A stretch of DNA of 64,000 nucleotides from Deltaproteobacteria bacterium (GTDB lineage Bacteria; Myxococcota_A; Polyangia; Polyangiales; Polyangiaceae), in assembly GCA_016218915.1 (NCBI GenBank), contig JACRCQ010000016.1, positions 1-64,000 of the forward strand. The letters run 5' to 3'. A model generated the notes under the pieces. That model searched no databases. It was not told the origin of the DNA and saw only the letters and a program-made list of their open reading frames with translations. Positions 17,580 to 27,467 of the stretch are shown here, piece after piece. The first letter of the stretch is position 1; the number at the start of each line of letters is the position of its first letter. The translations under genes and the position numbers were made by a program.

Positions 17580-20360
17580 ATGACGTCGGGTCTGTTGCCT
17601 GGCTCCCTGTTCGCGCGCGATTTTCGCATCGTGCGCAGGCTCGGGGAAGGCGGCATGGGCCGGGTCTACGTGGTCGAGCAGCTCAGCACCGGCGCCCAAA
17701 GGGCACTTAAGGTCATGCACCCGGTGCTCGAGCGCGACGAGAGATTCGTGCGGCGTTTCGAGCAGGAGGCCAAGGTCGGCGCGCGTATCCAGAGCGATCA
17801 CGTCGTGCACGTTGTGGCCGCCGGGGTCGACGAGGAGACCCGCATGCCCTGGCTTGCCATGGAGCTGCTCGAGGGAGAGCGGCTCAGCGAGCTGCTGGAG
17901 CTGCGCGGCAGGCTCACCGTGCTCGAAACCCAGGAGACCATGGCGCAGCTTTGCCACGGTCTGGGCGCTGCCCACGCCATGGGCATCGTGCACCGCGATC
18001 TCAAACCCGAGAACATCTTCCTGGCCCGCGCGCGAAGAGAAGGCATCCCGTTCACCGTCAAGCTTCTGGACTTCGGCATCGCCAAGGTCCTGGCCGACGA
18101 GGTCGGGACCAGCCGCAGCGAAGCGCTGGGCTCGGTGCTCTGGATGGCTCCGGAGCAGACCCTTCCTACCGCTGACGTCTCTGCTGCCGCAGACGTCTGG
18201 TCCCTCGGCCTGCTCACGTTCCGCATGCTCACCGGCGTTCCCTACTGGAAGGCAGCCTCGGTCGAGCCCACCTCGTCGGCCATGGTCCTGCGCGAGATGG
18301 TCATCGACGCCATCGTGCCCGCATCGATTCGTGCCCAAGAGCTCGGCGCTGCGGATGCCATCCCTCCCGGGTTCGACGCCTGGTTCGATCAATGCGTCCA
18401 TCGCGACCCCTGGAAGCGATTCGCCGATGCGGGCGCGGCCAAGGTCGCGCTGATGCACGTCCTGCACGCCGCAGGCGGTGCCTCGCCCGAGCCTGATCCA
18501 AGCCTGGCGTCCCGCGCATCGCTGGTTGACCCGCCTACCGCCGACAGCTCGCTCATCATCTCTCCGCGCAGCAGCACCATCGGGGAAGTCATCCCCTCCG
18601 ACCCGCCAACCCGTCGCTCGGACACCACCGGCAGCGCGGTCTTGCCCCCATCGAGCACGCCCGCGCCCACAGGCCACGCGCCTCCGAGATGGGGCCGCTA
18701 CGCCGCATGGGGCGGGACGCTCGTCCTGATTGCCATTCTGTGCACCACGCTCGTCGTGCGTCGAAGCAGGCTCGCAGGCGCCTGCGAGAACCGTGATCCG
18801 CAAGCCTGCCGCAAGCTGTGTGATCTGGTCGCCTTCGGCTCAGCTCATGACTGCATGAAGTCTGGCGAGCTCTTCCAGCGGCTGTCCGCCGCGAACGACA
18901 CGTTGCCGACGGCGCGGGCCGCCGCTCGAGGCGACGCACTCCGGGCCTTTCTTGCCGCCTGCGATCGCGGCGTCCTCGCCGGGTGTGCTCGCGCGGCTGT
19001 GATCCGGCAGCACGGAATCCTGCAGGACCGCAACGCCCTTCGCGATGAGGCTGCTGCCGCAGCGCTGCTTCGTCGAAGCTGCCAATCCGGCAAGGGCGAT
19101 GTCGACGGATGCGTGCAGTACGGGGCTGCGCTTCGCATGGGATTCGGCACCGGGCGCAATGCGGACAACGAGGACGCATTCACTCTGGAGGCTGCGGAGT
19201 ACTTCAGGCGGGGATGCGATCCGGCTCGTGGAGGCAAAGGGTGCTTCTGGCTGGGCTACCTTCACCAGTACGGCGGCGGCGGTCTTGCCAAGAGCGCAGC
19301 CGACGCGGAGGCGCGATATCGGCAAGGCTGCGCTGGTGGGCACGGCGATCCGGAGGCGTGCAACCAGCTTGCGGAGTACCATGAGCACGGGCTGTTCACC
19401 CCCCGAGCGGACTTCGGCGACACGCACGATCGCGTGTTTCCGCAGAACCAGGCTGAGGCGATGGATCGCTACGATCAAGCGCGCAGGCTCTGGGAGGCGG
19501 AATGTCGCGACGGCAACCCGCAGAGCTGCCTTCGGGAAGCGATGCTCCTTTGGTGGGGAAAGAGCGAGAACCCGGCCCCGGACCGCGCCTCGGAGCGTCT
19601 TCACATGGCCTGCGACATGGGCTACGCGCCTGCATGCCAGCGCCTTCACGCCCTGTGTCTGAAAGCCTACGCCAATGGAGGGCCGAATGCTCCGAACCGC
19701 GCGGACATATGCGACAGCCTGTCCCTGCTGCAGCGTGCTTGCGACGGCCTCTGGGCCCAGGGGTGCCGGGATCTCGGCGACTTCGCTCCCACCGCGCAGG
19801 ACCGCGAGCGCGCCATGCGAAGTGCAGAGTCGCTGTGGCTTGCGTCTTGCGACGGCGGCAATGGAGAGGCTTGCCTGCTGGTCGCCCAGCTCTACGCGGA
19901 AGGAAAGCCCGGCGTGCCCCGCAATGCTGGCCGCGCAGTCACCTACTTCGACCGTGCCTGCGACCGGGAGGAGCCCGAGGGGTGCAAGCGGCTCGGCGAC
20001 GCGCTGCGCACCGGCGAAGGGCTGGTGGAGAAGCGCCCTGACCGCGCTCTCGCGGACTATCGCAAGGCCTGCGATCTTCTGACCGGCAGCGCGTGCTACA
20101 ACGCTGCCCAGATGCTGCGCTCCGGCCAAGGGGCTCCTGCCGACCTTACCACGGCAACGGAGCTGTTCCGCGAGTCGTGCGACTTGCAGATTGCGGCCGG
20201 CTGCCTGGAGCTCGCGCGGCTCCACGAGGAAGGCAAAGGCGTCAAGCAGGACCTCGCACTGGCGCGCAAGTACTATGCAAGAGCGTGCAGCGGCTGTAGA
20301 GGAGAGTCCCAGCCCGAGGCCTGCCAGGCCCTCGGCAGGCTCCAGCCCAAGACCCCTTGA
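17580..20360 (+). CDS. Transmembrane Ser/Thr kinase with Cys-paired Sel1 repeats
   Basis: A 926-residue Hanks-type kinase. The kinase domain (about 15-290) is complete: LGEGGMGRVY, the ATP Lys in ALKVM, HRDLKPEN near 138, DFGIAK, and APEQ. A Pro/Ser/Thr-rich linker leads to one transmembrane helix at about 377-398 (LVLIAILCTTLVV). The outside part (about 400-926) is a run of Sel1-like alpha repeats in which at least nine contain a cysteine pair spaced Cx7C (for example CDGGNGEAC, CDREEPEGC, CDLLTGSAC). That pattern matches the disulfide-stapled repeats of Helicobacter Hcp proteins. I infer a receptor kinase whose ectodomain is oxidised in the periplasm; the ligand is unknown. Confidence 0.92.
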   Translation: MTSGLLPGSLFARDFRIVRRLGEGGMGRVYVVEQLSTGAQRALKVMHPVLERDERFVRRFEQEAKVGARIQSDHVVHVVAAGVDEETRMPWLAMELLEGERLSELLELRGRLTVLETQETMAQLCHGLGAAHAMGIVHRDLKPENIFLARARREGIPFTVKLLDFGIAKVLADEVGTSRSEALGSVLWMAPEQTLPTADVSAAADVWSLGLLTFRMLTGVPYWKAASVEPTSSAMVLREMVIDAIVPASIRAQELGAADAIPPGFDAWFDQCVHRDPWKRFADAGAAKVALMHVLHAAGGASPEPDPSLASRASLVDPPTADSSLIISPRSSTIGEVIPSDPPTRRSDTTGSAVLPPSSTPAPTGHAPPRWGRYAAWGGTLVLIAILCTTLVVRRSRLAGACENRDPQACRKLCDLVAFGSAHDCMKSGELFQRLSAANDTLPTARAAARGDALRAFLAACDRGVLAGCARAAVIRQHGILQDRNALRDEAAAAALLRRSCQSGKGDVDGCVQYGAALRMGFGTGRNADNEDAFTLEAAEYFRRGCDPARGGKGCFWLGYLHQYGGGGLAKSAADAEARYRQGCAGGHGDPEACNQLAEYHEHGLFTPRADFGDTHDRVFPQNQAEAMDRYDQARRLWEAECRDGNPQSCLREAMLLWWGKSENPAPDRASERLHMACDMGYAPACQRLHALCLKAYANGGPNAPNRADICDSLSLLQRACDGLWAQGCRDLGDFAPTAQDRERAMRSAESLWLASCDGGNGEACLLVAQLYAEGKPGVPRNAGRAVTYFDRACDREEPEGCKRLGDALRTGEGLVEKRPDRALADYRKACDLLTGSACYNAAQMLRSGQGAPADLTTATELFRESCDLQIAAGCLELARLHEEGKGVKQDLALARKYYARACSGCRGESQPEACQALGRLQPKTP

Positions 20361-20379
20361 GCAAGAGCGCAAGGAGCGG

Positions 20380-21696
20380 CTACGGCGCTGGCGCCCAGCG
20401 GCTCGCGAGCTCGGGTAGAAACGTCGCGCCCATCTGCGTGAGATGCGCCACGTGATCCTCCGTGGTCTCCCCTGTGAACCCCCGTACGTGGAAGCTGCCC
20501 ACCATCACATCGCGCTTCGGCTCCAGGTACTTCACCAGCTTGGGCTCCACTGCAAATGCCGCTGCCTTGAGCTTGAGACGCTCCGGAGCCACCAGGTCGA
20601 CGTTCTTGACACCGGACTCCTTGACAGCTTCTAGCAAGTAGCTCGCAGCTTCGGCCGTGGGCACGTAGCTCTTGGGATCGATGTCGCTGTGCGTGATCGA
20701 GAAGAGCAGCTTGCCATTCGCAGCGGCCTTGGCGGCTTCCACGAAGGGAGCCATCTGGCGGAAGTTGATCTCCTTGGGGCGTTCAGGCAATCGGCCGCAG
20801 TGCAGACCGTCGGCCATCAACAAGGCATCGAGCGGGTCCTTCTTCTGACGCACCTGGAGAATGGTCGATATGGCTCCGTAGCCAGCGCTCCAGGACATCA
20901 GGGCCACACGGCGCAATCGGGCGCCCTTCAAGCCGCGATCCTCGACTACCTGCTGCACCTGGGCGAGCAATGCCTCGTACGTGCCAGGCAGGGTATACGC
21001 ACTTTCGTAGTAGCCCGAGCCCACTCCCAGATTGATGACCCCGAGTACCGCGTTGACCTTCGCTGCTTCCACGCTCTCCAGCACGATCTTCACGTCGCCG
21101 TGGAAGTGCAGCACCAGATCGTATTCGCCGTTGGCAGAGGAGAACGTGCTGGGAATGAGCAGCACGCCCCCTTTGATGCCGGAGGGGCGCTCCCGGCGCA
21201 GCTTCTCGTCGGCGGCTGGACCCGCAGGCGCCGAAGCGACCTCCGCAGGCGCGCTCGCCGAGGGCTCCGGCATCACCGCCTGGTGGATGCGCATCCACCA
21301 ATTGCTCAGGCTGTCGCGCGACAGGCCGCGGCTGGCAAAGAGCAGGGCCACAATCGCAAGCACGCTGTAGAGCGCTGCGCGCACGCGCCTGCGAAAACGC
21401 GTGTGCGGGTCCGGCGGCCCGAGGAACTGGGTGACGCGTCGGATGGGCGCTAGCTCGGCAATGGAAACGAGGCTGTTTCTGCCTATGTCCCTGCCGACGA
21501 TCGCGTAGCTTCGGGTCTTGCGGGCCAGCCGCACGACCCAGCCAAAGGTCTTTCGCCGCACGACCTTGTCGGGCTTCGACTCCGGGGCGGGGGCCTCCGG
21601 CAGGAGCCGCTGGGACACGGGCGGGCCGCCATCTCGCGTGCTCACTGGCGAGTTGTGCGTCTGCTTGCGCTTGGGCTTGTGCCGCCTCCTCGCCAT
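20380..21696 (-). CDS. Membrane-anchored alpha/beta-hydrolase-like protein
   Basis: A 438-residue protein with a very basic N-terminus (MARRRHKPKRKQ), a single transmembrane helix at about 108-128 (SVLAIVALLFASRG), an Ala/Pro linker, and a C-terminal domain of about 270 residues. That domain has an alpha/beta-hydrolase look: strand YDLVLHFHGD, a nucleophile-elbow-like MSWSAGYGA, and a late ETTEDHVAHL. If it is a hydrolase, the Ser of SWSAG is the likely nucleophile and the His of DHVAH the likely base. It would face the periplasm. I cannot name a substrate. Confidence 0.6.
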   Translation of the reverse strand: MARRRHKPKRKQTHNSPVSTRDGGPPVSQRLLPEAPAPESKPDKVVRRKTFGWVVRLARKTRSYAIVGRDIGRNSLVSIAELAPIRRVTQFLGPPDPHTRFRRRVRAALYSVLAIVALLFASRGLSRDSLSNWWMRIHQAVMPEPSASAPAEVASAPAGPAADEKLRRERPSGIKGGVLLIPSTFSSANGEYDLVLHFHGDVKIVLESVEAAKVNAVLGVINLGVGSGYYESAYTLPGTYEALLAQVQQVVEDRGLKGARLRRVALMSWSAGYGAISTILQVRQKKDPLDALLMADGLHCGRLPERPKEINFRQMAPFVEAAKAAANGKLLFSITHSDIDPKSYVPTAEAASYLLEAVKESGVKNVDLVAPERLKLKAAAFAVEPKLVKYLEPKRDVMVGSFHVRGFTGETTEDHVAHLTQMGATFLPELASRWAPAP

Positions 21697-21760
21697 ATTC
21701 CACCTATCGCCGCAAAGTGCGGGCGGATCAAGCGCTCAATTCCTCCGGCGATGCTGAAGC

Positions 21761-24700
21761 CTACTGCGGCAGCTCCTCGCGCCACGCAGACCCCCGGCGC
21801 AGACGCTTGCGCCATGCCACTGCGCCCCGGTACATCACCGGCAGCACCACCAGCGTCAGAAGCGCAGCAGAAACCGTTCCTCCCACGATCACCACCGCAA
21901 TCGGACGCTGCGTCTCTGCACCCATCGCACGCGACAACGCGGCAGGCACCAGCCCCAGCGCCGCCAGCGCAGCTGTCATCAGCACCGGACGCAGCCGCGC
22001 CGTCGCCCCGGACACGATCGCCTCGTCGACCGGCATCCCGGTCTTGCGACGCTCCTCGATCGCCGACAGCACCAGAACCCCGTTGAGCGATGCCTGCCCT
22101 GCCAGCGCGATGAACCCTACGGCCGCCGCGATGGAGAACGGCATGTCGAATGCCCACAGCCCGACCGCGCCCCCCACCAGCGCAAAAGGCACGTTGAACA
22201 GCACGATCAAGGAGAGCGACATCGACCGGAACGCGTTGAAGAGCAGGCCGAGCGTGATGACCAGGGCCACTGGCACCACCAGCCGCAGGCGCTTCATCGC
22301 GCGCTCCTTGGACTCGAACTCGCCACCCCACTCGATCGACATCCCGGGCTTGAGCGGGACCTTCTGGTCCACGACCGCGCGAGCCTCGTCCACGAACGAC
22401 CCCATGTCCCGCCCGCGCACGTTCATCCGCACGCCCACGTAGCGCTGCCCGTTCTCCCGGTTGATCGACGCCCTTCCGCGAGAGATGCTCACGTCCGCGA
22501 TGGTCGTCAGGGGCACCAGCGCGCCCGATGCGGTGGGCACCCGCAGCGCCGAGATCTCCTCGATCGAGTCGCGCGATGCCTCGGGGAGCCGGAGCACCAC
22601 GTCGAACGATCGATTGCCTTCCCAAAGCTCGCCCACTGCGGTGCCGCCCAACGCGGTCGACAGGACCGCCTGCACGTCGTCCATGGTCAGCCCGAATCGG
22701 CCCAGCTGCTTGCGGTTCGGCGTGACCTGAATCTGGGGGACCTCGCCGCTCTTGACGATGCCGAGGTCCGCCACGCCGCGCACGTGGGTCAGGGCGTTCT
22801 TGCAGGCTTCGGCGGCAACCTGAAGATCCTTGAGGTCGTTGGCGTAGATCTTGAGCGCGATCTGGCCGAACTGGCCGGAGATGTTCTCGTTGACGTTGTC
22901 TCGGATCGGCTGTGAGAAGTTCACCTCCAGCCCGGGGATCGTCGTAAGCGCTGCGCGCATCTTGGAGATCAGTGCTCCCAGGTTGGGCGAATCCGCTGGC
23001 CATTGCTCTGCCGGCTTGAGCTTGACGAAGAACTCGAGGTTGTTCGACAACGTGGGGTCGGTTCCATCCTCCGGACGCCCGAGCTGGTTCATCCTCGACT
23101 CCACCTCCGGGAACCGATCCAGGATCGCGCCGATGGTCGGAGCGATGCGTCGCCCTTCGGTCAGCGACGCATTGGAGGGCAGGGTGAAGGTCAGGTACAG
23201 CGCCCCCTCGTTGAGCTCCGGCAGGAACTCGGTGCCGCGCGTGAGCAGGATTCTGCCCGCCAGGAGGAGCGAAATCCCCGCAACGGCCACGACCACCAGG
23301 GGGCGACGGAGCGCCGCGCGCAGCACAGGGACGTAGGCCCCAATCGCAGCGTGCAGGACCGGCGATTCCCTGGTGACCCGGGGACGTCGCCAGGCGAAGG
23401 TCGCCAGCACAGGCACCAGGGTGATGGAGAACAGCAGGCTGCCCACGAGCGCGGACACCACGGTGTGCGCCATGGGGGCGAAGATCCTTCCTTCCACCCG
23501 CTGCAGCAGGAAGATGGGAAGGTAGGCCGCGATGATGATCAGCAGCGCGAACACCGTGGGTCGTGCCACCTCGGCCACGGCCCTTCGCACGCGCTCTGCG
23601 ACCCGCTGCGGATCCGGCTCCGTGTCCTGGGACCCGGCCATGCCGCGTGCGATCGACTCCACGATCACCACCGCACCGTCCACGATGATCCCGAAGTCGA
23701 CCGCGCCCATGGAGACCAGATTCGCGGCCATTCCCCGCTGCTGCAGGTAGATGAACGCCGACAGCAACGAGATCGGGATCAAGGTTCCCACGATCAGCGC
23801 TGCGCGCAGATCGAGCAGGAAGATGAACAGCACCCCCACGACCAGCACGGCCCCTTCGACCAGATTCCTTCCCACCGTGCTCAGCGTCTTGGAGACCAGC
23901 TCCGTGCGATCGTAGAAGGGCGAGATCTGGAATCCCTTGGGCAGCACGGTCTTGTTGAGCTCGTCGACCCTGGCGCGAACCCGCTGCAGCACCTCGCTGG
24001 GGTTGCCGCCCCGACGCATCAGCACGATCCCTTCAACCGCATCCTGGTCCGCTCCCCGCCCCACGATCCCCTGGCGCGGCATCCACCCCTCGTGCACCGA
24101 GGCGACGTCAGACAGCAGGATCGGCGTGCCTCCGCGCGAGGCCACCGACACTTCGCCGATGTCTTCCGTGTCGAGGAACAGCCCCTGGCTTCGGATGACG
24201 AGCTGCTCCGGGCCGCGCTCGACCACGCCGCCCGAGGCGTTCTCCGACCCTTTCTTGAGCGCGACCTCCAGATCGTGGAAGGTCAGCCCCTTTCCCGAAA
24301 GCGCCACTGGATCCGGGCGTACCTGGATCTCTCGCACCAGCCCGCCGTAGCTCACCACGTCGGCCACTCCCTCGACCCGAAGGAGTCGGGGTCGCACGAC
24401 CCAGTCCTGCAGCGTGCGAAGCTCGAGCGGGTCTCTGGTATCCGAGATCAACGTGTACCTGTAGATCTCGCCGATCGGCGTCGAGTACGACCCGAGCTGC
24501 GGCTTGACCCCCTCTGGGAGGCTCGCGAGCTGCAGACGTTCCAGCGTCTGTGCGCGGGCAAAGATCGGATCCACGCCGTCGCGGAACGTCAGCGTGATGA
24601 ACGACAGCCCGAACAGGTTGATGCTCCGCACGCGCGCCAGTCCGGGCGTGCCGTTGACCACCCGCTCGATCGGGATGGAGACCTGACGCTCCATCTCCTC

Positions 24701-24874
24701 GGCCGGCTGTCCCGCATTGAGCGTGATGACATTGACCTGCGTGTCGGTGGGATCCGGGAAGGCTTCCACCGTGAGCTCGCCAAAGGAGATCACCCCCCAG
24801 ATCGCTACGATCAGCGTGGCCACGAGCACAGCGAGACGGTTGTGAAGCGAAGCGGCGACAATCCGATCGAACAC
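21761..24874 (-). CDS. czcA: CzcA-type heavy-metal RND efflux pump
   Basis: The 1037-residue inner-membrane trimeric pump of a CzcCBA system, driven by proton flow. The N-terminus shows the RND TM1 and the pore segment EAFPDPTDTQVNV. The TM4 segment DFGIIVDGAVVIVE keeps Asp, Asp and Glu in the D-x5-D-x6-E spacing of the divalent-cation (Co/Zn/Cd/Ni) branch rather than the Cu/Ag branch, so divalent metals are the likely cargo. Length matches the family. It begins 3 nt after the adaptor stop, the last gene of a three-gene leftward operon. Confidence 0.92.
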   Translation of the reverse strand: MFDRIVAASLHNRLAVLVATLIVAIWGVISFGELTVEAFPDPTDTQVNVITLNAGQPAEEMERQVSIPIERVVNGTPGLARVRSINLFGLSFITLTFRDGVDPIFARAQTLERLQLASLPEGVKPQLGSYSTPIGEIYRYTLISDTRDPLELRTLQDWVVRPRLLRVEGVADVVSYGGLVREIQVRPDPVALSGKGLTFHDLEVALKKGSENASGGVVERGPEQLVIRSQGLFLDTEDIGEVSVASRGGTPILLSDVASVHEGWMPRQGIVGRGADQDAVEGIVLMRRGGNPSEVLQRVRARVDELNKTVLPKGFQISPFYDRTELVSKTLSTVGRNLVEGAVLVVGVLFIFLLDLRAALIVGTLIPISLLSAFIYLQQRGMAANLVSMGAVDFGIIVDGAVVIVESIARGMAGSQDTEPDPQRVAERVRRAVAEVARPTVFALLIIIAAYLPIFLLQRVEGRIFAPMAHTVVSALVGSLLFSITLVPVLATFAWRRPRVTRESPVLHAAIGAYVPVLRAALRRPLVVVAVAGISLLLAGRILLTRGTEFLPELNEGALYLTFTLPSNASLTEGRRIAPTIGAILDRFPEVESRMNQLGRPEDGTDPTLSNNLEFFVKLKPAEQWPADSPNLGALISKMRAALTTIPGLEVNFSQPIRDNVNENISGQFGQIALKIYANDLKDLQVAAEACKNALTHVRGVADLGIVKSGEVPQIQVTPNRKQLGRFGLTMDDVQAVLSTALGGTAVGELWEGNRSFDVVLRLPEASRDSIEEISALRVPTASGALVPLTTIADVSISRGRASINRENGQRYVGVRMNVRGRDMGSFVDEARAVVDQKVPLKPGMSIEWGGEFESKERAMKRLRLVVPVALVITLGLLFNAFRSMSLSLIVLFNVPFALVGGAVGLWAFDMPFSIAAAVGFIALAGQASLNGVLVLSAIEERRKTGMPVDEAIVSGATARLRPVLMTAALAALGLVPAALSRAMGAETQRPIAVVIVGGTVSAALLTLVVLPVMYRGAVAWRKRLRRGSAWREELPQ

Positions 24875-24877
24875 TCG

Positions 24878-26077
24878 CTAGCCCTCGACGTTGAGAGCGT
24901 TGAGCAGAAGCAACGCCCCACGCACCACGACCTTGTCGCCTGCCTTGACGCCCCCCAGGATCTCGACCCGATCCTTGGTCTGCATCCCGATCTCCACTCT
25001 TCGCCGCTGCAGCACGCCTGGCTGCACCTCCACGAACACCACCGATGCGTCACCGTCGGTGACCACCGCCGCCGCCGGCAGCTGCAGGTGCTTCTCCTCT
25101 TCGCCCGACGAGAAGATCACGTCCACATAGGCGTTCGGGCGAAGCAGGCGCTCGGGATTCTTCGCGCGGATTCGAACCGGCACGGTCTGACGATCCGGGT
25201 CGACGACATCCGACACCGACTCGACCTTCTCCATCAAGCGCTTGGTGCTCCCGGGGATCACGATCGCCGTGTCGGTCGTCGCGCTCAGCTCGCCCGCCAC
25301 CCGCTGCGGAACGTCGGCGAGGATCAGCACCTCGTCCAGATCCGCGACGGTCGCAATCGGCTTCTCCGAGTTCGGGCCCACCTGCTTTCCGGGCTGTGCA
25401 TCGAGCTGCACGACCGTGCCTGAGCGATTGGCAAGGACCCAGTACTCGGTCTCGCCGTCCTGACGCACCATCAGCGAACGCAGCTTGGCGTCCGCGGCCT
25501 GCGCCGTGAACTTCGCGTCGTCCAGCTCGCTGCGCGCTACCATCAGATCGTTCTGCGAAGCTGCGCGCGACTCGACCAGCATGGCCATGCGATCGGCGAT
25601 CGCCTGCTTGGTACGCACCGCGAGCCTGGCCCCACGCAGCTCGCGCTGCATCTGCGCGAGGTCGCCGGTGCGGATCTCGATCAGCTTGTCGCCTTGCTTG
25701 ACGTGCGCGCCGATGCGGACGCTCACATTCGTCACCCTGCCCGAAAGCGGAGCGAACGTCGGCCCGGTGAGCGTCTCGACCGTGGTCACCCTGCCCGGAA
25801 CCGGAGGATGCGCGAGCGCCGAGCCGTACTCCACCGCGCTGGTCTCGAAGCCCATGGGAAGGCTCGCCCCTGCTCGCAGCCGCACCGTGTCGTTCTGCAC
25901 CTCGAACACCGAGTGGGTCGCCTCTGTGGCGCGGTGCATCCGCGAGAAGCCTGCGTAGCCGGCCGCGCCCAGCAGCAGACAGGTCACGAACCCGAGGGCG
26001 AACATGCGCCACGGCCCTGAGGACGGCGCTGGAGCGTTGCTCACCATGTTCATGCTCGGAGGGGCCATGTCGGTCAT
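24878..26077 (-). CDS. czcB: RND efflux periplasmic adaptor (CzcB-type)
   Basis: A 399-residue membrane-fusion protein linking the inner-membrane pump to the outer-membrane channel. It has an N-terminal membrane anchor (about residues 20-42, FALGFVTCLLLGAAGYAGF), a lipoyl/hairpin section (GRVTNVSVRIGAHVKQGD, a coiled-coil stretch, then SGTVVQLDAQPGKQV), and a beta-barrel plus membrane-proximal domain (VPVRIRAKNPERLLRPNAYV). I chose the ATG at 26077: an AAGGAG ribosome site precedes it, and it overlaps the stop of the channel gene (ATGA). The longer open frame upstream is a shadow. Confidence 0.9.
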   Translation of the reverse strand: MTDMAPPSMNMVSNAPAPSSGPWRMFALGFVTCLLLGAAGYAGFSRMHRATEATHSVFEVQNDTVRLRAGASLPMGFETSAVEYGSALAHPPVPGRVTTVETLTGPTFAPLSGRVTNVSVRIGAHVKQGDKLIEIRTGDLAQMQRELRGARLAVRTKQAIADRMAMLVESRAASQNDLMVARSELDDAKFTAQAADAKLRSLMVRQDGETEYWVLANRSGTVVQLDAQPGKQVGPNSEKPIATVADLDEVLILADVPQRVAGELSATTDTAIVIPGSTKRLMEKVESVSDVVDPDRQTVPVRIRAKNPERLLRPNAYVDVIFSSGEEEKHLQLPAAAVVTDGDASVVFVEVQPGVLQRRRVEIGMQTKDRVEILGGVKAGDKVVVRGALLLLNALNVEG

Positions 26078-27435
26078 GGACCCGCTCCTTGGGGAGGCTC
26101 GGTGGACACGTTCGAGCTTCCCGGAAGCTGCGAGATCAGCTCGAGCGACGCCTCGAAGGCGTTGCCGATGCTGTCGGCTTCCTCGCCCATCAGCTCGTGC
26201 ACGGTCCGGCGCGCCTGGATGACGTCGGTGAGCGCCACCAGCCGGTTGGCCGCAGCCCGCTCGAGATCCTGGAGCACGGCACGCGCGCGAGGGAGCATCT
26301 CGTTTGCGATGGCGCGCTCTCGCTTTCGCTGGATCTCCAGCGTCTTGCGAAGCATCGGGATCCGCGCGCGAGCCGATTCGAGCAACCGCTGACGCTGCGC
26401 TGCCACGCGGGCCTGGCGCGATGCCGCTGCCTCGGCCTGGGCTTGCCCGTGATCGAACACCGGCAGGGGCACGACCACCGTCAGGTTGAACGAGTTGCGC
26501 TGGTTGCCCGACACCGTGAAGCGGTCGTGAAGGAAGCCGACCCGCACCGTCGGGTCCGGGATGGATTGCGCACGCGCCAGGCTCAGCTCCGCCTGCGCAG
26601 CCTGCTCGTAGGCCGCGAGCGCTCGGATGTCCGGGCGCTCCTCGATCGAGTTGCCTGTCATCGCCGCGCCTCTGTCCACCCATACCTTCAGGAATGCCTT
26701 TGCCTCCTCCCGGCTGCCAAACCCCTCGCACGGCGTGCCCAGGGCCGCTGCACATTCCGCCAGCGACGCGCTGATCTCCCCTTCGCTGCGGGAGATCACG
26801 TTCTCGACCCGGTTCACTTCGATCTGGAGCCGATCGACGTCGAGCTCCGTTCCGAAGCTCGCTGCCAGGCGGCTCTTGACCAGCTCCAGGGAGCGCTTGG
26901 CATCATCCAGGATCCCCTGGGCACCGTCTGCTCGCATCGATGCGATCGCCAGCACGCCGAGCAGACGCACCAGTGCCAGCGCCTGCTGCCTGCCGAGCGA
27001 GTCGCGCATCGCACGCGCTCCGCCCTCCAGCGCCTTGGCCCGCTCCTGGCGAGGCCCGCGCTTGCCGAGCAGGAACCGGTAGCTCAAGCCCACGCCGTAG
27101 TTCGGAACGTTCAGGTACGGGGCATCCAATCCAGGGGGATTCGACTCGCCTACCGGCACCGTCCCCCACGCAAAGTCTCCTGCGGGATTCTCCAGCAGCT
27201 TGCTCTGATGCACCTCGGCCGACGCCTGCTCCAGCTCGAGCTGGGCCGCCTGCATCGCTGCGGAGCGTGCGACCACCAGGCGCGTGAGCGCACCGAGGTC
27301 GATGTCCGGGCGCGGATGGAACACCGCGCGCGGCGGCTCTGCTGCCAGTGCAGCGGACGGTAGCTGCACCAGCAATCCGGTCAGCACACTTGCGAGGACC
27401 AGACAGGCGCGCACGTTGCGAGCAGCAAGCACCAT
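26074..27435 (-). CDS. czcC: TolC/CzcC-type outer-membrane efflux protein
   Basis: A 453-residue outer-membrane channel subunit. The signal peptide (VRACLVLASVLTGLLVQLPSAALAAE) begins at the ATG at 27435, which I prefer over upstream starts at 27495 and 27528. The mature protein has the repeated helical hairpins of the OEP family: LVVARSAAMQAAQLELEQA near the start, GVGLSYRFLLGKRGPRQ, and RAQSIPDPTVRVGFLHD at the second repeat. First gene of the efflux operon; it ends overlapping the adaptor start. Repeated CATGAAG boxes lie upstream. Confidence 0.88.
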   Translation of the reverse strand: MVLAARNVRACLVLASVLTGLLVQLPSAALAAEPPRAVFHPRPDIDLGALTRLVVARSAAMQAAQLELEQASAEVHQSKLLENPAGDFAWGTVPVGESNPPGLDAPYLNVPNYGVGLSYRFLLGKRGPRQERAKALEGGARAMRDSLGRQQALALVRLLGVLAIASMRADGAQGILDDAKRSLELVKSRLAASFGTELDVDRLQIEVNRVENVISRSEGEISASLAECAAALGTPCEGFGSREEAKAFLKVWVDRGAAMTGNSIEERPDIRALAAYEQAAQAELSLARAQSIPDPTVRVGFLHDRFTVSGNQRNSFNLTVVVPLPVFDHGQAQAEAAASRQARVAAQRQRLLESARARIPMLRKTLEIQRKRERAIANEMLPRARAVLQDLERAAANRLVALTDVIQARRTVHELMGEEADSIGNAFEASLELISQLPGSSNVSTEPPQGAGP

Positions 27436-27467
27436 GATTCGATTCGATCCGCTTCGAGCGCGGTCAT

